From Rs1 sp029027825 (GTDB taxonomy: Bacteria; Pseudomonadota; Gammaproteobacteria; Pseudomonadales; Balneatricaceae), in NCBI GenBank assembly GCA_029027825.1, contig CP093399.1, positions 4,030,001 through 4,094,000 of the forward strand: 64,000 nucleotides of DNA, read 5' to 3'. This document shows, one piece after another, positions 17,673-26,038 of this stretch (positions are counted from its first letter, which is position 1; each line of letters starts with the position of its first letter). Both the position numbers and the translations under genes were made by a program. A model generated the notes under the pieces. The model searched no databases, had not been told where the DNA came from, and saw nothing but the letters and a program-made list of their open reading frames with translations.

Positions 17673-17782
17673 TATTACTACCAATTACGCTTTTACCAAG
17701 CGGTTTTATTAACTTGATTAAACCTGTGAATGTACCGTTATTCTAACTTTAACCTCTTAGGGATCCGAAGAAACACACTCCC

Positions 17783-18178
17783 CTAATCTTTTGAGGGCGC
17801 CTTGATTCCCCCCGCCGCAAACATCAAACCACACCAACCGCCAATAAAGACGAGACCGCCTAGCGGAGTGAGATAGACGACACTGCTCCCAGCACCTGCT
17901 GCTAGCGCATATAAACTACCACAAAACAGCAGGATACCTAAAATAAAGCAATAGCCTGATATTGTTAGCCACTTTGATTTATCTAGCTTAAAACTTAACA
18001 TACCGACAGCCAGCAGGGCCAGTGCATGATACATCTGATAAGTCGCACCGGTGGACACCCAACTCAGCTCTTTTTCGGATAAATGCGCTTTTAAACCATG
18101 ACTGGCGAACGCGCCGATTAGTACTGATAGCATCGCGAAAACCGCGGCGCACATTATTAATTGCTGCGCTCTCATCAA
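17783..18178 (-). CDS. DUF423 family small membrane protein
   Basis: This 131-residue protein has four predicted membrane helices: about 7-27 (IMCAAVFAMLSVLIGAFASHGL), 45-62, 70-92 and 100-122. The sequence GAFASHGLK after the first helix and YQMYHALALL in the second are signatures of the DUF423 (YgdD-like) family of inner-membrane proteins. Its function is not established. It lies after the rpoH terminator on the same strand and before trmB. Confidence 0.88.
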   Translation of the reverse strand: MMRAQQLIMCAAVFAMLSVLIGAFASHGLKAHLSEKELSWVSTGATYQMYHALALLAVGMLSFKLDKSKWLTISGYCFILGILLFCGSLYALAAGAGSSVVYLTPLGGLVFIGGWCGLMFAAGGIKAPSKD

Positions 18179-18223
18179 CCAACCTCTCTACAAAAAACTT
18201 CACCGATAGAATTTTTTAAGCAC

Positions 18224-18250
18224 AAAAAAAACCGCCCAATGAGGACGGCT
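18224..18250 (-). terminator. Intrinsic terminator of rpoH
   Basis: On the minus strand the stem CCGTCC/GGGCGG (one G-T pair) with a short loop is followed by eight T residues. It lies 19 bases after the rpoH stop codon. Confidence 0.85.
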
Positions 18251-18268
18251 ATTTATCACTCCAGCTAT

Positions 18269-19144
18269 TTAAGCCAGTAGACCACTTTCGTCGGTACCCA
18301 TTGCGGTTTTCAATTTCTTCATCGCATTTTTTTCAAGCTGACGAATGCGCTCTGCTGATACTTGATACTGTGCCGCGAGCTGGTGCAAAGTTGACTTAGT
18401 ATCACTCAACCAGCGCTGCGACAAAATATCTCGACTGCGATCATCCAAGCCCTGTAATGCATTTATCAACTTAGATTCTGAGTGAGACTTCCAATCAGAA
18501 CTTTCAAGCAAGGTTTCAGGATTTGTAGAGTGATCTTCCAAGTATTGCGCTGGCGCAAATGCTTTGCTGTCGTCATCATCACTGCCCGTCAAGTCAAAGG
18601 CTGTGTCTGTGGAGGCTAAACGGCCTTCCATCTCGCGTAGTGTTTTAACTTCAACACCCAAATCTTCAGCGATGTTAGATGCTTCTTGAGTGTTCATCCA
18701 ACCTAAATCTTTCTTCTTTGAGCGCAAGTTAAAGAATAATTTACGCTGCGCTTTAGTCGTGGCAATCTTCACAATGCGCCAGTTCTTTAAAATATACTCA
18801 TGCATTTCGGCTTTAATCCAATGCACAGCAAATGAAACCAAGCGCACCCCGACTTCAGGATCAAAACGTTTAACCGCTTTCATCATACCGACGTTGCCCT
18901 CTTGGATTAAATCTCCTAACGGCAGTCCATATCCTGAATAGCTTCTGGCGATATGTACAACAAAGCGTAAGTGAGACATCACTAGATGACGAGCCGCTTC
19001 CAGATCATTTTGATCTTTAAGGCGCTCTGCAAGTGCACGCTCTTCGACAACGGTTAGCACTGGTATGGCGCTAATTGTCTGTAGGTATGCGTCTAAGTTT
19101 TGTCCCGGGGAAATATGATCAATTGCTAATAAGCTCTTGCCCAT
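18269..19144 (-). CDS. rpoH: Heat-shock sigma factor sigma-32
   Basis: RpoH directs RNA polymerase to heat-shock promoters. This 291-residue sigma-70-family protein has region 2 (HLRFVVHIARSYSGYGLPLGDLIQEGNVGMMKAVKRFDP, near 65-105), the RpoH box QRKLFFNLRS near 135 and region 4 (YQVSAERIRQLEKNAMKKLK) at the end. The RpoH box rules out RpoD or RpoS. The upstream 850 bases are non-coding, so it probably has its own promoters. In many relatives rpoH follows ftsYEX, and here ftsX lies upstream on the same strand, consistent with that conserved order with repeats inserted between. Confidence 0.96.
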   Translation of the reverse strand: MGKSLLAIDHISPGQNLDAYLQTISAIPVLTVVEERALAERLKDQNDLEAARHLVMSHLRFVVHIARSYSGYGLPLGDLIQEGNVGMMKAVKRFDPEVGVRLVSFAVHWIKAEMHEYILKNWRIVKIATTKAQRKLFFNLRSKKKDLGWMNTQEASNIAEDLGVEVKTLREMEGRLASTDTAFDLTGSDDDDSKAFAPAQYLEDHSTNPETLLESSDWKSHSESKLINALQGLDDRSRDILSQRWLSDTKSTLHQLAAQYQVSAERIRQLEKNAMKKLKTAMGTDESGLLA

Positions 19145-19710
19145 CTAATTTTACCACCTTGTATTCTAAATTTGTAAACTTCACTAAGTTTAGGCTTTAT
19201 GCCAATAATGTAAATTATTATTTACAAAAGCGCATTATAAGGTGCGCATTGATAAGGCACTAGTAACGTAATAAAGTTCAAGATTAATTACACCTAATGA
19301 AAACAATCTCGGTCAACTACTACCAGTATCTTACCATACCTAGCATCAACAGCATGCTAGGATACACATTTTTGTGCGATTATCAACATCAATACAAACC
19401 TATTTCATGATACCTAGATTGAAGAATCAAAATGCTTGCTGATTAGCCATTTGTCTTCGCCACACTAGTCAAAAGTAAACAATACTACGAGCAAATGATT
19501 TAGCTATAATCTAAACCTCATTGAATTGTGACAAAACATAGAAATACATTCTAACTTAACTTTTTGGTAAGACCGATCTCTTATAGATTTTTCACCACAG
19601 AGGCATTGAGGTTGTATTGGCGAGGGTGTATCTGCTATTTCCTAGCGATTAATTTTGATTTTCAATCACTTGATCTACAACTCGTCATTTTTCATTTATG
19701 TCTTTTAATC
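19145..19710. other. Long non-coding region upstream of rpoH
   Basis: This AT-rich interval between rpoH and ftsX has no credible reading frame. It must contain the rpoH promoter region. Near 19590 there is a half unit TTCACCACAGAGGCATTGAGG, related to the CACAGAG repeat that follows. I cannot point to a specific promoter with confidence. Confidence 0.5.
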
Positions 19711-19818
19711 CCTCCTCTGTGCTCTCTGTGTCCTCTGTGGTAAAACTAGTCTTTTAAAGATTTTTTCACCACAGAGAACACAGAGGCGCTGCGCTACACA
19801 GAGGAGAAACAAAACACT
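19711..19818. repeat. CACAGAG-rich inverted-repeat unit, copy 2
   Basis: It reads CCTCTGTGCTCTCTGTG ... CTTTTAAAGATTTTTTCACC ... CACAGAGGCGCTGCGC ... GGAGAAACAAAACACT. This is the reverse complement of copy 1 at 10594-10705, with few changes. It directly abuts the miniature element at 19823. Confidence 0.75.
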
Positions 19819-19822
19819 AAGA

Positions 19823-19891
19823 CCTGAATCAGTAACTTCACTGCACCACATAGCAGCAGCTCTTGATTCACTTTAAAGTCACGGATTCAGG
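19823..19891. mobile_element. 69-bp miniature element with IS1380-like ends (best copy)
   Basis: The left end, CCTGAATCAGTAACTTCA, matches the IS right end at 16 of 18 positions. The right end (reverse complement CCTGAATCCGTGACTTT) matches the IS left end at 15 of 17. There is no coding content. Flanking pentamers TAAGA and TAATA agree at four of five bases, a possible worn target duplication. Confidence 0.7.
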
Positions 19892-19997
19892 TAATAGTTA
19901 CCATAAAATGACTTTATTCTGATAGCTGCTAAGTTAAGCGGAGCAAGATCGTCAATCAGAAAATGTTTTATTCAATGTCCAAGTTAGTCGGTAACAT

Positions 19998-20981
19998 TCA
20001 CTGTGGCTCTAAGTGATTAAGAAATTTATTGACCGAGATAAGCGCGGCAACAGTACCAAGCAATAAACTGACGAAGAACAACACTAAACTACCTAGGGCA
20101 CCTAAACCCTGCAGCTGGAATTGACTGCTGTACAGTTGCGAAAGTTGTAACACTGGGGTTTGCAACATAATCAGCGTGAACTCGATAATCACCCAGGCGA
20201 CAGCAGCTGCCACCACTGCATAAAACACCCCTGTATACAAAAAGGGCCTGCGTACCCAATCATTAGTTGCACCCATTAACTTTGAGACCAATATCTCATC
20301 GCGACGACTCTCCACGTTCACTCGAATAGTATTACCTATAATCAATAACACTGCGCAGGCCAGTAAAATACTCAGCGCTATCACGATCCTTTCAATCACC
20401 AGTAAAATGGCATTAAATCTTTTAACCCAATCTAAGTCTAACACCGCTTGATCAACTGGCTGCAGTGCTTGCAGCTCCATTTTTAAAGCTTCTAAACCAG
20501 CAGTACTGGGATCTTTTGCCAGCACTGAAACCACAGCGGGTAATAAGTTACTTGGCAGCGAGTCTATAATTTCACTAAAGCCTGAAAGCTGCTTAAATTC
20601 AAGTAAACCTTGTTCCGCATCGATTAAATCGATCGCCACTAGGTCTTCTCTTATAAGTAATTTTTGTACAAATTTGTCTACTTGCTGATCGGACATACCG
20701 ACCTGTAGGTAGAGCGATATTTTATTTTCACTGTCCCAACTATCCGCTAGCCGACTAACATTGGCTAAGGTGGTAAACAAGAAACTGGGCAGGGCGAGGG
20801 CGATGGCCAACACCATCACCGTCATAAAAGTTGCGATTGGTGACTGTAGCAGTTGTCGCAAACTGTCTCTGGCAACTTCTCGGTGATGCTGCAGCGTATG
20901 CCGACGCCGATCGCTGGCACTGGGACTAAACTGTTGCGCTCCTCTTGGAGAAGTTTTACCTGGCGCCTTAGAATCAGACAT
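19998..20981 (-). CDS. ftsX: Cell division protein FtsX
   Basis: FtsX is the integral membrane part of the FtsEX complex, which couples ATP hydrolysis in the cytoplasm to peptidoglycan amidase activation at the septum. The protein (about 327 residues) has a cytoplasmic N-terminus, a membrane span near 50-72 (SPIATFMTVMVLAIALALPSFLF), a periplasmic loop of about 110 residues, and three further spans in the C-terminal half. VESRRDEILVSKLMGATNDWVRRPFLYTG is characteristic. The ATG at 20981 overlaps the end of ftsE by 8 bases; a TTG two codons earlier is less likely. The ftsY-ftsE-ftsX order is conserved in gammaproteobacteria. Confidence 0.95.
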   Translation of the reverse strand: MSDSKAPGKTSPRGAQQFSPSASDRRRHTLQHHREVARDSLRQLLQSPIATFMTVMVLAIALALPSFLFTTLANVSRLADSWDSENKISLYLQVGMSDQQVDKFVQKLLIREDLVAIDLIDAEQGLLEFKQLSGFSEIIDSLPSNLLPAVVSVLAKDPSTAGLEALKMELQALQPVDQAVLDLDWVKRFNAILLVIERIVIALSILLACAVLLIIGNTIRVNVESRRDEILVSKLMGATNDWVRRPFLYTGVFYAVVAAAVAWVIIEFTLIMLQTPVLQLSQLYSSQFQLQGLGALGSLVLFFVSLLLGTVAALISVNKFLNHLEPQ

Positions 20982-21633
20982 CGTCAATTAACCTCCCCTC
21001 TTTCAACGTCAAGGTGCGACAATTCATTCGTCTGATTAAGCTTAAATCATGACTCGCCACCAGCACTGTAGTGCCCACTTGATTAAACTGTTTGAACAAG
21101 GTCATCACTTCTGCGGAGAGCTGCGGATCTAAATTTCCGGTAGGCTCGTCGGCCAACAGTATTTTCGGCTTGTGAACTATGGCACGCGCGATGCCGATCC
21201 GCTGCTGTTCTCCCGCTGACAATTGCTGTGGGTTAAGCTTTTCCCGACTGAGCAAGCCAACCTTGTCTAGAGCGGCACGCACTCTCCTTGCAGCGTCATC
21301 TGCTTCATAACCACAAATGCGTAAAGGCAAAACAATGTTATCGAACACTGAGCGATCAAATAGCAGCTGATGATTTTGAAATACCACCCCTATTTGCTGA
21401 CGATGCAGCGGAATTTCTTTGGTGCCCATTACCGACAGTGCCTTATTAGCCACCTGCACTGAGCCACTGCTGGCTCGCTCCATCAACATGATCAGTTTCA
21501 GCACCGTGCTTTTGCCCGCTCCTGAATGCCCGGTAAGAAACACTAACTCCCCTGCGCCAATGCTAAAAGATACGTCTTGCAGAGCTTCAAACCCTGCGGC
21601 GTACTGCTTGCTTACATTCTCAAACTTGATCAT
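20974..21633 (-). CDS. ftsE: Cell division ATP-binding protein FtsE
   Basis: FtsE is the ABC ATPase of the FtsEX division complex. This 219-residue protein has Walker A GHSGAGKST near 35, the Q loop VFQNHQLL, the ABC signature LSAGEQQRIGIARA near 140, Walker B ILLADEPTGNLD and the switch His in VLVASHDLSLI. It follows ftsY by about 110 bases and overlaps ftsX, so FtsE and FtsX are translationally coupled. Confidence 0.96.
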   Translation of the reverse strand: MIKFENVSKQYAAGFEALQDVSFSIGAGELVFLTGHSGAGKSTVLKLIMLMERASSGSVQVANKALSVMGTKEIPLHRQQIGVVFQNHQLLFDRSVFDNIVLPLRICGYEADDAARRVRAALDKVGLLSREKLNPQQLSAGEQQRIGIARAIVHKPKILLADEPTGNLDPQLSAEVMTLFKQFNQVGTTVLVASHDLSLIRRMNCRTLTLKEGRLIDDV

Positions 21634-21741
21634 TAATTGAGCGCATCCTTAGCCATCTGTGCATGTTGTCCGCCAGTGAGCACGGCCTTAATATTTCTAG
21701 ATCAGCGACCTTTGTAGCGATCACTGCTTTTCGCTGACCGC

Positions 21742-23187
21742 TTAATCCTTATCAAACAGCGCCTCAACAAATTGACTGGCAACGAATGGTTGCAGATCAT
21801 CAATTTGCTCGCCGACGCCGATAAAACGAATCGGCAAGTTTAGCGACTTGGCGATGGCAAAAATAATTCCACCTTTTGCCGTACCATCTAACTTAGTTAA
21901 AGTAATGCCGGTGACACCCACCGCCTCGCCAAAAATTTGCGCCTGCGATAATCCATTTTGCCCGGTGCCTGCATCGAGCACTAACATCACTTCGTGGGGT
22001 GCGCCGGCATCTTGCTTTTGCATGACTCGGATAATTTTTTGCAACTCTTGCATCAAGTTATCTTTATTTTGTAAGCGCCCCGCAGTATCGGCAATTAAAA
22101 CATCGACCCCTTTGGCTTTAGCTGACGCTATCGCATCAAACAATACCGAGGCTGAGTCAGCTCCAGTGTGTTGGGCGATGACCGGGACGTTGTTTCTTTC
22201 ACCCCACACTTGTAGCTGCTCGACCGCAGCGGCACGGAATGTATCTCCGGCTGCGAGCATCACCGATTTACCTTCACTCTGGTACTTCTTAGCTAACTTA
22301 CCAATAGTAGGAGTTTTTCCGACCCCATTAACCCCGACCATTAAAATAACATAGGGGCGTTGCTCACTATCGATTTGCAGCGGTTTTTCGACGCCAATCA
22401 ATATTGATGACAACTCATCTTTCAGTGCTTTATGCAGCGCCTGTGGATCTTTTAGCTCTTTGCGATCTACTTGCTCGGTAAGCTTAGCAATAATCTCCGC
22501 TGTGGCTGTGATACCAATATCCGAGGTGATTAAAATAGTCTCAATGTCTTCTAATAGCTCATCGTCAATTTCTTTAGCGCCGAGCAAAAGATCGCCCATT
22601 TGCTTAGCCATACCCGCTTTAGTCTTAGCCAAACCGGATTTAATCTTAGCAAAAAAACTTGGCTTTTCAGCTGCATCTATCGTGTCTTCAAGAGACGCTG
22701 GCGTCGGCATATCCTGCAGCGAGCGAGCAATGTCATTCTCTGGCTCTGGCTCCGGCTCCGGCTCTGGTTCTGGCTCCGGCTCTGGTTCCGGCTCTGGCTC
22801 TGGCTCTGGCTGAACATGATCAGTGTTGGAAGCGTCTGCTTGTAAAGGATTTTCTGCAATTATTGGCGTATCTTTGACCAGCGGAGTCTCTGCCTCAGCC
22901 GATGCGACTGCAGGGAAATCTTGATCGGCGCTGGCTGTTTGACTGTCGCTCTCTGCTACCTTGCTCGCCACAGCGACGGCGTCTTGCTCAATTTGACTAT
23001 CGAGCTTTTTTGCTGGCTGCTGGCTTTGTTCTGCTTGAGACTTTTTGGCTTGTTCTATGTCAGCGATATTGTTTTTTTGGAAAAAAAACATTTTCACAAT
23101 AACAATAAAAGCAATCGCTGCGCCGACATAGGCTGCCATAGCTGGATCTAGACCATTTTCGGTCATCCATAGATAGAGAGAGTCCAA
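21742..23187 (-). CDS. ftsY: Signal recognition particle receptor FtsY
   Basis: FtsY is the membrane-bound GTPase that receives SRP-ribosome complexes. This 481-residue protein has a hydrophobic N-terminal segment (about 17-36), an acidic Gln/Glu-rich A domain with a striking Glu-Pro dipeptide tract (about residues 126-150, encoded at 22740-22815), and the NG domain from about 175. GTPase motifs are GVNGVGKT (G1), DTFRAAAVEQL (G2), DTAGRLQNKDNLM (G3) and TKLDGTAKGG (G4/G5). The usual G1 form is GKTTT; here it reads GKTPT, a Thr-to-Pro change explained by one base (ACT/CCT). The gene is divergent from the next one and heads the ftsYEX operon. Confidence 0.96.
   Translation of the reverse strand: MDSLYLWMTENGLDPAMAAYVGAAIAFIVIVKMFFFQKNNIADIEQAKKSQAEQSQQPAKKLDSQIEQDAVAVASKVAESDSQTASADQDFPAVASAEAETPLVKDTPIIAENPLQADASNTDHVQPEPEPEPEPEPEPEPEPEPEPEPENDIARSLQDMPTPASLEDTIDAAEKPSFFAKIKSGLAKTKAGMAKQMGDLLLGAKEIDDELLEDIETILITSDIGITATAEIIAKLTEQVDRKELKDPQALHKALKDELSSILIGVEKPLQIDSEQRPYVILMVGVNGVGKTPTIGKLAKKYQSEGKSVMLAAGDTFRAAAVEQLQVWGERNNVPVIAQHTGADSASVLFDAIASAKAKGVDVLIADTAGRLQNKDNLMQELQKIIRVMQKQDAGAPHEVMLVLDAGTGQNGLSQAQIFGEAVGVTGITLTKLDGTAKGGIIFAIAKSLNLPIRFIGVGEQIDDLQPFVASQFVEALFDKD
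22740..22815. repeat. Hexanucleotide tract encoding the Glu-Pro repeat in FtsY
   Basis: About a dozen consecutive copies of GGCTCT/GGCTCC on the plus strand encode alternating Pro and Glu on the minus strand. The copies differ only at synonymous positions. Loss or gain of units keeps frame, so the tract can change length without breaking ftsY. The Ser-Gly frames on the opposite strand are artefacts of this repeat. Confidence 0.9.
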
Positions 23188-23394
23188 TTTTTATCCTCAA
23201 TTTAAAAAAGTCAGGCGGTTTGATTAAGCACAAACCAGCCCTTTGACTAAACTGTTTATTTTAGCGGCGTATCTTAACATAGCAGTATAAAATACTCATC
23301 GCTCAATTTTAGTAAACTTATACTGGCTTAAGCTATGATTTTTCAACATTATGTGGATAATCTTAAGATTCATCTTTGCTGGAGTTTCTTTCCC

Positions 23395-24630
23395 ATGTCA
23401 GAGCTTCCCCCCAGAAGACAAAAGCCAAAATTTAAAGAGCACAAGCCGCTTTTTAACCGCACTTATCTTAAATACTTAGCCTTTATCGTCGCCATCGCTA
23501 TCGTAATATTGAGCGAAAAGCCGCCCGCGCCGCTAGATCAACCTCAAGCGCTGCTCAATTCAGTATCAGCTTTGCAAGTGCTTAAAGTAGATGAGTTACC
23601 GCAGTCGCGTCTATTGTTATCTTTTTTGACTAACCCGGCCTTGTCACCAGCGGCTAAAGTGCAGCGCAGTATTGAATACCAAGCACTGCGCCAGGCTGCA
23701 GCCAACACACCACATTTTCAGTCGGTGCTGTGGACCTACGATAGATTAGAAGTAGAGCTTCGCTGGCCAGCCAGCGCCCACATTAACCAGACAGATACAG
23801 AGCAATTGAGTGTGGCACAGAAGTTAGCGGCTTTGCAAAAGCAGGCGCTGCGTGGGATTACTGATCAAGACCGCAAGCTGATGATTGCCGAGCACTACCT
23901 GCAAAACAACACGGCAGAAAATGCACTGCTGAATAAATTAACCTCTAATCTCTCCGAGTTTTATCCAGCTAGCACGGGATTGGCGAAGGCTTTTCAAGCA
24001 TCTCCTGCGGCGCTCCTAATCACCGACTCTGAAAGTTCAGAGCCGTTTATTAAGGCGCTTGATCAGCAACTTGCTGCGATTAGCAGCAAACCAGCAGCCA
24101 GTTTTCCAAGCATTCATCAATGGCGGGCAGGCAACACCTCCTTTGCAGCTCGTAGTGAGCAATACAAACTGTTAATCGCCTCAGAATTAAACGCCGTTAG
24201 CAATCAAACAAACCGCCTTGAGCTGCTGAGTCATTTCGTCCTCAGTGAGGTTTTGAAGACCCAGAATATGCCGTTTAGACTGATTCGCCAACCGATCTTT
24301 ACACATGGCTATCAAGTGCTGATTTTAAGCTCTAAGCAACAAATTTCGAGCAGTGCTATAGAGCGGATCAACCGCCAGCTGCAGCAAGCCGACTTAGAAG
24401 ACATCGTACTCAAAGTCAAAGATCAACTGTTTGATGCATACCGATCACTAGTGCGAGACCGAGAGCGGCTTTTCAAGTTATACAGTAAAAAGCAATTTTA
24501 TCGATTAATCACTGAGTCAGACTCTGAATACCAAGAGCAACTTGATACAATTACCCTCGAGCAGATTAAACAGCAGATCAACACACTATTAAGCGCGAAA
24601 ATTTATAGTATTAACCTACAACCGAGCTAA
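23395..24630 (+). CDS. Single-span protein of unknown function, in the place of M16 peptidase genes
   Basis: The protein has about 411 residues: a basic N-terminus (PPRRQKPKFKEHKP), one membrane helix (about 25-43, LAFIVAIAIVILSE) and a long soluble part likely in the periplasm. I see no HxxEH zinc motif or other catalytic signature. In Pseudomonas and relatives one or two M16-family peptidase genes occupy this exact place between ftsY and rsmD, and parts here (LLSHFVLSEVLKTQNMPFRLIRQPIFTHGYQVLILS) have the look of a degenerate M16 C-terminal domain. A divergent, non-catalytic M16-like protein is therefore a fair guess, no more. The ATG at 23395 with GGAG upstream is preferred to one at 23335. 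It is 9 bases upstream of rsmD. Confidence 0.6.
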   Translation: MSELPPRRQKPKFKEHKPLFNRTYLKYLAFIVAIAIVILSEKPPAPLDQPQALLNSVSALQVLKVDELPQSRLLLSFLTNPALSPAAKVQRSIEYQALRQAAANTPHFQSVLWTYDRLEVELRWPASAHINQTDTEQLSVAQKLAALQKQALRGITDQDRKLMIAEHYLQNNTAENALLNKLTSNLSEFYPASTGLAKAFQASPAALLITDSESSEPFIKALDQQLAAISSKPAASFPSIHQWRAGNTSFAARSEQYKLLIASELNAVSNQTNRLELLSHFVLSEVLKTQNMPFRLIRQPIFTHGYQVLILSSKQQISSSAIERINRQLQQADLEDIVLKVKDQLFDAYRSLVRDRERLFKLYSKKQFYRLITESDSEYQEQLDTITLEQIKQQINTLLSAKIYSINLQPS

Positions 24631-24639
24631 CGCATCTTT

Positions 24640-25251
24640 ATGTCTTCCAAAGCAAAGCCTGACAAAAAAACCACTAACAAAAGTCAGCAGCCCTTACAGC
24701 TGCGGGTTATTGGTGGTCAATGGCGCAGTCGAAAACTACACTTTCCCGACCTTCCAGGCCTCAGACCAACACCAGACAGGGTGCGTGAAACACTGTTTAA
24801 CTGGCTGCAAAATACTGTCCCTGCCGCGCAGTGTTTAGATTTATGTGCCGGTAGTGGCGCACTGGGAATTGAGGCGCTATCCAGAGGAGCTAAACACTGT
24901 TCTTTCGTTGATTTAGCACCGCTCTCTTGTCGGGCATTACAAGTGAACTTAAACAAGCTTGAATGCACTACCGCCGAGGTGATCCAGTTTGACGTTATCA
25001 AATGGCTAGAACAAACCTCTGGCAACCAGCAGCAGAGCGCTAAGCAGTATGACATTGTTTTTCTCGACCCACCTTTTGGCCTGAACCTCTGTCAAAATAT
25101 TTGCCAGTTGCTGATCGAAAAAAATCTGCTCAGTAGCAATGCTTTTGTGTATGTCGAAACCGAGCTTAGCGCTGAATTATCCCTGCCCTGGACACTGCAC
25201 CGAGAAAAAACCAGCGGCCAAGTTCGCTATCGCCTGTATAAGGTAACCTAA
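24640..25251 (+). CDS. rsmD: 16S rRNA (guanine966-N2)-methyltransferase
   Basis: RsmD methylates G966 of 16S rRNA on the assembling 30S subunit. This 203-residue protein has LRVIGGQWRSRKLHFPDLPGLRPTPDRVRETLFNWL at the N-terminus, the SAM motif DLCAGSGALGIEALSRGA near 68 and the catalytic DPPF motif (IVFLDPPFGLNLC) near 143. All are diagnostic of RsmD. It follows the single-span protein gene in an operon divergent from ftsYEX, the standard arrangement. Confidence 0.95.
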   Translation: MSSKAKPDKKTTNKSQQPLQLRVIGGQWRSRKLHFPDLPGLRPTPDRVRETLFNWLQNTVPAAQCLDLCAGSGALGIEALSRGAKHCSFVDLAPLSCRALQVNLNKLECTTAEVIQFDVIKWLEQTSGNQQQSAKQYDIVFLDPPFGLNLCQNICQLLIEKNLLSSNAFVYVETELSAELSLPWTLHREKTSGQVRYRLYKVT

Positions 25252-25298
25252 CTCCGCTAACCTCATGGTTAACCACGGCCGATGTTATATCCGACCAT

Positions 25299-26024
25299 TC
25301 ACAGCAAGTATTGGTCCAGCACTAGCGCTCTAGGCTTACTGCGCAACGCCACTTCTGCCATCATTAACTCAGCAGTGGCGACGGCGTCGTTTAAGGCATT
25401 GTGCGAATAGTGAGCGGGCAACTGATGCTCTTTGCGCAGGCTCTCTAAACGCAGTTCAGCAGGGTTGTAAGGGGTGAGCGATTTATCTTTGCGCTTTTTA
25501 GCGATGACTAAGGTATCTATCATCGGAAATACTGGCGCTAAACCGTACAGCTGGTAACAAGCTTGCTGTAAAAATGTCTTCTCTATTTGCGCGTAATGCA
25601 CCAACATTACTTTCCCCGCCAACGCTGCCAACAAGTCTTCTACCCCGCGAGCCAAACTGATACCGGTGGTTTTATTTTGATCGGTAATGCTGTGCACGGT
25701 GACATTTTCTGCGCTCAACAAGCCTTTAGTGTTAATGATTTGATGATAGTTGTGCGCCAATGATATTTGTCCGCGCTGCAAGTGGGTGAAGCCGATACTC
25801 AAAATTTGATCATGATGTGCGTTAAAACCAGTAGTCTCAAAATCGACACTTAGAATTTGCGTGTCGTATAGCAACTGCTCAATCGGTGGAAAAGGCACTG
25901 CCAAAAAGTCTCGCAACGGGCTGGGCCGCGCCTTTTTCAGCAATCTTTGACGCTTGGCTTGCAAGCTTAAATACTGTTGTAAAAAATTTTTAGCACTGGC
26001 TAAACTACGACGTTCAAAAAGCAT
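25299..26024 (-). CDS. DnaQ-like 3'-5' exonuclease
   Basis: This 241-residue protein carries the DEDDh exonuclease fold: Exo I LSVDFETTGFNAHHDQILSIG (near 60-80), Exo II-like VHYAQIEKTFL, and Exo III HNALNDAVATAELM with the His and Asp. It resembles polymerase III epsilon-type exonucleases but lacks any polymerase-binding tail I can recognise. It lies 14 bases downstream of the CBS/DUF294 gene on the same strand. This pair is recurrently found beside the DUF4212/VC_2705 symporter in marine proteobacteria. Its role there is not known; nucleotide or RNA turnover is possible. Confidence 0.85.
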   Translation of the reverse strand: MLFERRSLASAKNFLQQYLSLQAKRQRLLKKARPSPLRDFLAVPFPPIEQLLYDTQILSVDFETTGFNAHHDQILSIGFTHLQRGQISLAHNYHQIINTKGLLSAENVTVHSITDQNKTTGISLARGVEDLLAALAGKVMLVHYAQIEKTFLQQACYQLYGLAPVFPMIDTLVIAKKRKDKSLTPYNPAELRLESLRKEHQLPAHYSHNALNDAVATAELMMAEVALRSKPRALVLDQYLL

Positions 26025-26038
26025 AGTAACTCTCTACC

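Noticed and set aside
22460..22877. Ser-Gly-rich and Leu-rich frames opposite ftsY
   Set aside because: They arise from the hexanucleotide repeat that encodes the Glu-Pro tract; they have no ribosome-binding sites and lie wholly inside ftsY.
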